NCBI GenBank assembly: GCA_025667525.1
Contig: CM046878.1
Span: forward strand, 99,587,237 to 99,651,236
Length of the DNA: 64,000 nt
Source: Glebionis coronaria
Taxonomy: Eukaryota; Streptophyta; Magnoliopsida; Asterales; Asteraceae
Direction: 5' to 3'
Numbering within the stretch: position 1 is the stretch's first letter; each line of letters starts with the position of its first letter. Below the pieces are notes generated by a model. That model did not search any database. It was not told where the DNA came from and was given only the letters and a program-made list of their open reading frames with translations. The position numbers and the translations under genes are program-made. Below are positions 56,962 through 64,000 of this stretch, piece by piece.

Positions 56962-58023
56962 TGCCCATGTGTTTTACTTGTACTTACAGCTGCAGTAAAG
57001 CCACAAATATGTCGATATGTTAGATGCTGGAAGAGATTGGCATATCGGTAAAACATTAACACAAAAAAGGAATTACGATTAAGAAATTTAAATTTCAGGG
57101 TATTAATATCAGGAAGGTCCAATGATTTTGAATACACAACACTGCGAGCTATAAAAAATTAGCTTCCAGTAAATGGTCATGGTACTACAAGTGGATATAG
57201 TCGGTACCACTTTTCAGGTACCGTTCTCCCAGCTCCCAGCTCCTCGTTCTAGTTCTCATTGGTTGGTTAAATTAAAATTCTATTGCTGTTAGTTTTTAAA
57301 ATTAGAAGATTTATATCAACAATAAGGTTGTCACACAGAAATACTTTTTAGTGAAATAAGTTCAAGAAACCTAAGTTCAAGAAACCCTGCTAACCTTAAC
57401 TACATCAAGGGGATGGTTATTCTACCGCTGGTTCACTTAAGAGGATTTAATAACATAACTATGATTATCATTCGAATTGAAGACCTCTCAACCGGCCTCG
57501 CCTCACATTTCGTATGAACCATTGCTTTTCGTAGATAACAAAAACAACTCACACTAATCGAAACTCATAACCATACACAATATGCCAAAAGACAAAAAAC
57601 AATCAGACATGCTCTTGATATACTCATTAGTGAGTTGCTAAGCACCGTTCTACATCTTTTTCTTTTGATACAATACAAGAATCTCATATATCCAACACTA
57701 AAAGCCTGCACAAGAAAGCTGACAACAGATAAAAGTATCAATGCTTCCCCAAAAATGGTTGTGAAGATTACTACATTCGCGCTTCTTCAGTATATAACAC
57801 AATGGTTTCTAAAAATAATACAAGCCCATTAAAGGTCTGACCTTTGAATCGTTGATTCACTACAATCATGATTATCGAACTATTAAGTTTTAAAAATCTA
57901 AAGAACAACGATGCACTAACATTATGGTCAATTCAGATAGATTCAGTAGATGCATATTGTTGAAATCATGATATTTTTCGTGAATCACTGAAACTAACAG
58001 AATGTTGAACCATGCTTACTTAC

Positions 58024-58065
58024 CAAGCCATCCTAGCTGCTATTGATCCTGAAGAACGCTGCACC
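58024..58065 (-). pseudogene. Exon-like fragment in Helitron C
   Basis: Minus strand: ATAG acceptor, a frame reading VQRSSGSIAARMAW, then donor GTAAGTAAG. Too short to identify; might be an exon of the same captured gene as the piece at 56826. Confidence 0.3.
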
Positions 58066-59223
58066 TATAACATTTATATACTTAATAGAATTAGCACCCT
58101 CTTCATCTTCGTGCTCTATTTTGGCAACCACAACATGTGACAGTTCCATAATCACATTCTACAACTCCAAATATCTAAAAAGGTAGAAACTTGATAAAGA
58201 CCCTATCCCTTTTGCAGGAATTACCACTAAAAACTGAACATACATGTCTCAAACTAAAAGTTTGGATTCTCGAATTGCCTTAATATAATCAATCCTAAAC
58301 ATTCTTGATACTAAGTAGTTTAAAAAGAGCAAAATGCCAATATTGTTTTCATTCCATTGAAATACTCCATTTAAGCTTAAGCTTATATGCCATAAACTCC
58401 AAAGCCAAAACATTGAAATTTAGAGAAATGAGCATACCTGATGGGTGAATTGATAAATTCATAAAAAAGTTTTAACCTAATCTGCAAAAACAAGAAATAA
58501 AAAGAAGAAAACAATATAATTAATTAATTGAAAATAGCAAATTATAGTGAAAGTGTAAAAATACCTCATGATTTGCAAGAAGAATTATTAACCTATTAAT
58601 CCTATTTATTATGAAACCAAAACAAGGATAGATGTATGAATATTCCTAAAAAAATAGTACATAATACTTACACAATATGTGATTCATTACTTTGAGTTGT
58701 GTTCTTCTGGTGACGATCGATGCCAAGAGTGATTGATTGACACTGGTTTCTGCGGGATAAGTCAAACAGGTAGAGATAGTAGAATGAACGGTGAAAAGAT
58801 TTAGGCTACAACTCGTGCATATATATGTAAAACTTATAAAGCTTCTTCTGTAAGTTTTTAACATTACTAAAAATATCAGATTTTGGATTAGTACATTTAG
58901 CTGGCAAACAACACTTTCATTCGTGTATATCAACATTACTAAAAATATAATTGTTATGCTTTAACTGTGTAATTAATTATATGGGTGTCAAATATTCTAA
59001 AATTAAATAAGTTAAACTTTAAACGTAATGCATAGTTTTTCAAGATGCAATATTCAACATTTCCTAATTTAGAATGTTTTTCAACAATTCCTAAATTAAC
59101 ATGATTTTCAACATTCAAGGAATTGAGGAATTCTCTTTATAAGTAGTAGAGATAATTGAATTTTAAGCTGTTTTTGGAACGTGATCTAATTTTAACTGTA
59201 GGGACTAGGGATGATGATGAGTA

Positions 59224-59629
59224 GAGGTGGCAAATATTGCCCATTTTGATACAAATGGGTATTTTTTGCCTATTTTCAAAAAAGGATGGGGCATTTTTTG
59301 CCCATGCTTTATAATGAATGGGCGGGCGCATATGTAAGAAACTAAATGGGCTTAACGGGCGCACTTGTAAAATACAAATTAGTATACTCAACGAGTATTT
59401 TTTATTAAATTTTTTATCCCGACTTTCAAACAAGTATTTTATTTTTTATTTGTAGGTTTTTATACGTTTTTTTTTCTTTTTTTTAGATTGCGCCCGTTTA
59501 GCCCGCCCGTTTTGCCGCCCGTTTTGCCCGTGCCCGTTTAGCCCGCGCCCGTTTAGCCCACCACCCGTTTAGCCCGTTGTCCGTTTAGCCTGCCGCCCGT
59601 GCCCGCCCGCCCGCCCATTTTGCCACCTC
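59224..59629. mobile_element. hAT-like MITE, GCCCGTTT-rich (406 bp)
   Basis: Inverted ends GAGGTGGCAAA / TTTTGCCACCTC. ATGAGTA occurs at both flanks with a one-base offset, probably a slightly altered 8-bp duplication. The right half repeats GCCCGTTTAGCC/TGCCCG many times; the left half has the complementary GGGCG motif only weakly. Confidence 0.7.
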
Positions 59630-59639
59630 ATGAGTAAAG

Positions 59640-60180
59640 AAACCACGAATTTAAATGACACGCATTTAAGTTTTATATGACACGCATTTTAAGTTTAGTG
59701 CTATATTAAACTCATGTAAAAGAGTGGAGAAAAGAGAGTATACGAAACAGAGGAGTAAGCTAAAGAATTACAATTTCAGCTCTATTATTTGTAGGGTCGT
59801 GATCCCTCGTTGTACAACCGAAGAAGCAAAAGAGTGGAGAAAAAAGAGTATACGAAACGAAGGAGTAAAACATGTTTTGCATGTTAGACGCAAGGAGTGA
59901 CTAGGAACACTAAACTCCCAACTATATATTCCGAAGCACAAGACTTTTTAGTCTGCTTAATAAAAAGAATATAATCTATTTGTAGAAGTAAAAGCGCATG
60001 CAAGAAAAAGTGGTAAGCTCATTCAGTATGAGTTGTTAATGGGTTGTTATATCTAATCAGATTTATCAGTCTACTCGATAGTCCGATAACAACTAATTAG
60101 CGCTTTAACTCGATCCTATAAGTCTATCGAGTTTATCAGGTCAACCCTATAAACCTGATAAGTAAAATTAGACTCGATTA
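59640..60180. other. Spacer
   Basis: No gene seen. AAAGAGTGGAGAAAAgAGAGTATACGAAAC-type sequence occurs twice (near 59720 and 59827), a short direct duplication about 110 bp apart. Confidence 0.4.
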
Positions 60181-61538
60181 TGTAAAATAACAATAGAGTG
60201 ATTTTATTGATTGTTTTTTTTGGTGTGATTATATAATGAAAATTGAACAAATAACCTTAAACCTAATAAACTCAAACCTACAATCGGGTTTGGGAAACAT
60301 CTAACCATCTAATACTTCACCGCAGTATGAACAACAACTTTTCGGACGGACACACTGTTGGTGATTTTAGTGTTATCAACTATTTTAGTTAATCAGGATT
60401 TACTAGAGACCAATGAGATTTCATATTCGGCTCTGACGCGAGTTAGGGGAAGTGCGGAGTGCGCACTCGTTGAACTAATATGTTATCGCCCACGACGAAA
60501 ATGCAGGGGTCAAAGAGGATGCGCCCCCTTGCGGGGTCAAGGGGCAGCGCCCCTCGCGGGGTTTGGGGCAGCCCCCCAAAACTTAAACGATTTTTACGAA
60601 TCGATATTAAGGATTCGTCATAATTTTCCCTCGAAAACCCAACCAAAATGTCTGTTGGTGAACAGTTGTAACTGTTCTAGATAACTGTTTGCAACCGTCT
60701 TTTCAACTGTTCTTTAACAGTTTTTGGTCTCATATGAACATAACGAAAAACAGACGATTCTCTATGTTCCTGCTTTGATCTCTTGTGCCTAGAATCAAAG
60801 TGTTTCTGCTTGAATTATCCCGATAAGGATTTCGTGTAACCCAGGCACCAATAGGGTCGAAATACTTTATACGGAAAGTGAACTTAACATGATTCAAGTA
60901 GATATCCAGGATGTCGTACAGACACCCTAAATTCTTACACAAACTGGAATGAATGTTGAAAGTTGTTTCTTATTTTCCTCATCTTTTTTTGTTTGTTTAA
61001 GCGAAAGCATAATTATTTTTGGCGACATCTTGCTTATTGTTTGCATCATCCTCTTTTGTGTGGCTTGCTTTGCCTTTAGAAGGGAGCAGAAATTTGATGA
61101 TCAACTTTATTTGTCAATGACAATAATATTCGAAAACGAACACAAATAGATGACGAAGAAAAAGATATATGATTGATCAAGGGTGACTCGACATAATTTT
61201 TTTACGAGTGTTTAGGGTTTATGCAATGATTACGAAAGACAAAATCCTAATAAAATAAAAAGCAATAAAACAAAAATAACGAGGATCCCTCCGGATCATC
61301 AGCATGTAGACCGATAAACAAAGGATGAGAAATTTTGTTGGTGGATCTAAACTGGCTCTCATACCATGTAAAGTAACAATATAGTGATTTTATTGATTGT
61401 GTTTTTTGTGTGATTACATAATGAAGATTGCCAATGCATTTATAACATATACATGTCTTATTAAACAAGTAAAATTAAACTTAATGGACTCAAACCCAAA
61501 ATCGGAGTTGGGCCACTTCTAACCATTTAATAGGTTCA
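60181..61538 (-). mobile_element. TRIM-like element candidate (short LTR pair)
   Basis: Similar sequences of about 139 and 172 bp start TGTAAAATAACAATAGAGTG (60181) and TGTAAAGTAACAATATAGTG (61367); the second has about 45 extra bases. Left of 61367, the minus strand reads TGGTATGAGAGCC, one mismatch from a Met-tRNA primer site. The 1-kb interior has no coding domain and includes a GC patch (GGGGTCAAGGGGCAGCGCCCC near 60533). Flanks do not match, so the element may be altered. Confidence 0.45.
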
Positions 61539-61759
61539 ACCTGACCCAATACAGGTGATACCGTTTTCTGTTCGCTTTAGTTTCATGGTCAGGTCGGGTT
61601 GGCCCATTTGATACCCCTACTCACGTGCACATGTATCATGTGTATAGCTAGAAGGGTGTTTTTTAGTCTGCCCGGTATGCATGCGCAATGGCTCTAGTCA
61701 ACAAAAAGCTCACGCCAAGCACAACACTTTTAGCACCATCATTCTTTTCACTAACATCT

Positions 61760-62225
61760 CCAGCTCGTGTGGTAGAGTTTTTCTTATTTATTTTGAATAT
61801 AGACGTATAATAAAGGTAAAAGAAGACAATTTTGTAATTTTTGGTCCAAACTAGCTTTTTCTTCTCTTTTTAAATTTTTTTTTCCTTTTAAAACCCCTAC
61901 AAATACATCTTCTTATTCTAAATTTTTTGCACACGTAGAGTATAATTTTTACCACAACAACACCTATTTATCCTTCAAAAAACAACTATGGATCATAACA
62001 TTCTCAACATATTTGATCATTACCATATTTATTTTCAATACTATTCACAACGATATATGCGGGGTTTTTAGGCTTATGAACGATTTCTAGCTTTAGTAAT
62101 AAGAAGCCGGGGGTTTGGGATCGAGATTTCATCCTAACAAGAGGACATGCATACCACGTGATCGAGAAGATGCGAAACAACCTAACTGATGACTATTTTG
62201 GCACGACCAACACAACCAAACAAAC
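61760..62225 (+). pseudogene. Harbinger transposase 5' fragment
   Basis: A leader with CCCCTACAAATACATC precedes ATGGATCATAAC (61988). Downstream, frames near 62110-62200 give RTCIPRDREDAK and then NLTDDYFGT, matching the N-terminal pattern R.YIPRDRE.A..RL..DYF of plant ALP1/Harbinger nucleases. Stops and a frameshift separate the pieces and the catalytic domain is absent. Confidence 0.55.
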
Positions 62226-62253
62226 ACAAAAACAATAGCAATCACTCCATGGC

Positions 62254-62566
62254 TCTAGATAAAGATTGAAGAACATATTAAACCTAAATGATATCTTAGA
62301 GAGAGAGAGAGAGGTTAGAGGTTTTTCTAGAGAGAGAAAGTACAGATAATGTGTGTGTAAATGTAATAGATAAATGAACCAACAACATCCTCTCCATCAA
62401 AAGAGATGGTTTATATACCCATGTCCACAAGTTGGATATGGGCCGTCGGCCAAGCCCACTAGGCTTGGCCTAGTTTGCTTATAATGTTTATATTTACTAA
62501 CTACGAGTCCGTAATGCTATTGTTGGAGTGACCGAGTCTTCTAACAGTAAAACCATATTTCCAACA
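62254..62566 (-). repeat. LTR fragment related to the 20447 element
   Basis: Minus strand starts TGTTGGAAATATGGTTTTAC, then TTAGAA and CGGTCACTCCAA, parallel to the LTR at 20447. It has GGGTATATAAACC (62408-62420) where that LTR has its TATA box, then a C/T-rich stretch with an AG/CT microsatellite, and ends near TCTAGA. Length is about 313 bp. It abuts a Copia RT fragment at 62567 without a clear duplication. Confidence 0.6.
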
Positions 62567-63592
62567 TGGCCGCGTAAAAGTAAGGTACTGAAGAGCACCT
62601 GCCAAGCTATGATACAAGGTGGAATCAAAAACCAGATCACCATTAGGACCTAAGTGTATATTCAATATCAACCGGAGTCCCCTACAAGGATTGCAATCCT
62701 GCATATGAGATTTCTCAAGAATATCTTCCGTAAATTTGGAATATGATAATAATAAACCAGATGTAGTGCGTTGATCAAAAATACTAAGAAAATAATTAAG
62801 AGAGCCAAGATCTGTCATCGCAAACTCGACATGAAGAGAGCCAAAACTATGTTCTAGTAATGATGTCGATGAACCAGTAAGTATAATATCATCCATATAC
62901 ACTAACAAATAAGAAATGTCAGATCCAACATGATAAACAATTAAGGATGCATTGGTTTTACTCTGTTAAAAACCAATCCGTGTAGCAAAGCTAGAAAAAC
63001 ATAGATACCAAGCCCGAGGAGCCTGCTTTAGGCCATATAGTGATTTCTGTAAGTGACATACATATTTAGGTCTAGCGGAATCAACAAATCTAGGAGGCTG
63101 GTGCAAATAATTTGTCTCAAGTAAATGACCATGAAGAAAAGCATTCTTCACGTCAAGTTGATAAATAGGCCAGTCACGAGAAATTATGAGACTCAAAACA
63201 ATACGAATGGTAGCCAGTTTAACCACCAGACTAAATGTCTCATCACAATCAATACCCTGTTTTTTACTTCTTCCACTGGCAACAAGACGAGCCTTATACA
63301 TGCTAGCCATAGGTAGGGGCGGAGCTAGTAGGGGGATTAGTGGGTGCTGAGCCTCCTCCAATCACCTTATTTCGCTTATTATTTATATGTATTACAAGCT
63401 TTTTTCTACTATTTTCTACATTCAGCCTCCCCCAACACTTTGAACTTTTATTTGAAGTATAGTTAGCCTCCCTTAAATAAAAATCCTGGCTCCGCCCCTG
63501 GCCATATGCAAGAAACTTATGTTTGAAAAGCCACATAGAACGAACAACATTAACGTTAGTTGGTCGGGACACAAGAACCCACGTTCTGTTTG
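62567..63592 (-). pseudogene. Copia reverse transcriptase fragment
   Basis: Minus strand from TWVLVSRPTNVNVVRSMWLF through YKARLVASGRSKKQGIDCDE, YQLDVKNAFLHGHLLE, KSLYGLKQAPRAWY and catalytic YMDD (62888-62899) to FAMTDLGSLNYFL and LTFTRP at 62567. A MITE (63314-63500) interrupts it after the first block, and an in-frame stop lies at 62966-62968. It is cut at the LTR fragment; the RNase H part is absent. Confidence 0.85.
63314..63500. mobile_element. hAT MITE (187 bp) inside the RT fragment
   Basis: Inverted ends TAGGGGCGGAGCTAG / CTGGCTCCGCCCCTG; flanks GCCATAGG (63306-63313) and GCCATATG (63501-63508), an 8-bp duplication with one mismatch. The TIR resembles that of the MITE at 54857. Confidence 0.85.
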
Positions 63593-63639
63593 TAATTAAT
63601 ATAACACCTACTCCGATAAAGAGACTAAGTGACACATTA

Positions 63640-64000
63640 TGGTGTCATATCATAAAAATAATAAAATAAAGTCAAAAAAAACTTAATTATTAAACCAAAA
63701 TAACCGAATAGTAACCTCCAACAAAACAAAATCCTCAAAATAACGGGGTCCAATATGTGAATGTACTGAAATCAATTAAATGTCATCAGTAAATTATTAG
63801 ACTCTAGGTAACTCTAGAGTCTAAATCTCATTGCACAGCTTCCCGCTTGATACTTACCACGGGAAAAGGAAATGCGGTTGAGCTGACACTCAATGAACAG
63901 TTTTAATAATAAGGTTGTAAAGAAGAGATTTAACAGAAGCTGCGAATAATAATCATAAGGAGTGTAGAACAGAATGAAGTAAGGAATATAAAAAGAAGAA
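63640..64000. other. A/T-rich end of window
   Basis: No gene or element recognised. Confidence 0.45.

Larger units (their letters stand above)
56007..59152 (-). mobile_element. Helitron C with possible captured exons
   Basis: 3,146 bp on the minus strand, starting TCTCTACTACTTATAAAGAG (59152) and ending in a hairpin CCGCCGCTATGCGCGG, then GTACTCGTCTAA. Flanks are A (56006) and T (59153). CTAA fits CTRR. Inside are exon-like pieces with splice sites on the same strand. No helicase gene is present, so it is non-autonomous. Confidence 0.72.

Noticed and set aside
60358..60684. 108-residue ORF with GC-rich centre
   Set aside because: No domain; the GC patch is repeat-like and lies inside the TRIM-like candidate.

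Overview
This window looks like nuclear DNA of a flowering plant. The evidence is GT-AG introns, small A/T-rich introns, a mitochondrial small heat-shock protein, and dense nested plant-type transposable elements (Copia LTR elements, an L1-type LINE, a tRNA-derived SINE, hAT/CACTA/Harbinger derivatives and Helitrons). The coiled-coil gag of the LTR element at 20447-29442 resembles proteins I know as abundant in Asteraceae (daisy family), so that family is my best guess; this is inference.

Layout. 1-~6200: part of a minus-strand LTR element with PBS at 4950-4962, LTR from 4964 upward, an Athila-ORF1-like ORF at 2033-3052 and a proline-rich ORF at 575-1237; its other LTR lies outside the window. 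8002-8681: a small three-exon HMA-domain gene on the plus strand. 8858-16010: a decayed Copia element with target duplication CATGA. ~16214-30770: an L1-type LINE on the minus strand, split inside ORF1 by a 9-kb LTR element (20447-29442, duplication GAACC); removing the insertion restores the ORF1 frame. 30970-32162: a Harbinger-like MITE candidate and a GC-rich TIR element. 32180-35411: A/T-rich DNA with no supported gene. 35412-41545: a Copia-type element with young LTRs but a ruined interior, carrying a 671-bp hAT MITE. 41546-44692: two Helitrons, the first containing a SINE and three tiny poly-T insertions. 45175-45905: a Copia RNase H remnant. 46377-49004: a non-autonomous CACTA element in one copy of a local duplication. 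49704-50602: mitochondrial small HSP gene, minus strand, with a heat-shock element. 51263-53794: a Harbinger-type element carrying a SANT/Myb-like ORF, followed by its own internally deleted copy. 54857-63640: hAT MITEs, a second tRNA-like SINE, a 3.1-kb Helitron, a TRIM-like repeat pair, a Harbinger transposase fragment, an LTR fragment and a Copia RT fragment with a MITE in it.

Only two genes look like ordinary host genes: the HMA-domain gene and the mitochondrial HSP. The SANT-like ORF is transposon-associated. Everything else is mobile DNA, and its nesting gives a relative history. The LINE came before the 20447 element (LTRs differ at 9 of 300 sites), and the Copia at 8858 is older still (about 10% LTR difference over the stretch compared). 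I see no obviously new cellular system. The most unusual observations are tiny target-site-flanked insertions ending in the same TTCAAAA tail as the LINE and SINE, stem-loop-rich tandem arrays inside non-autonomous LTR elements, and the paired full and deleted Harbinger copies.
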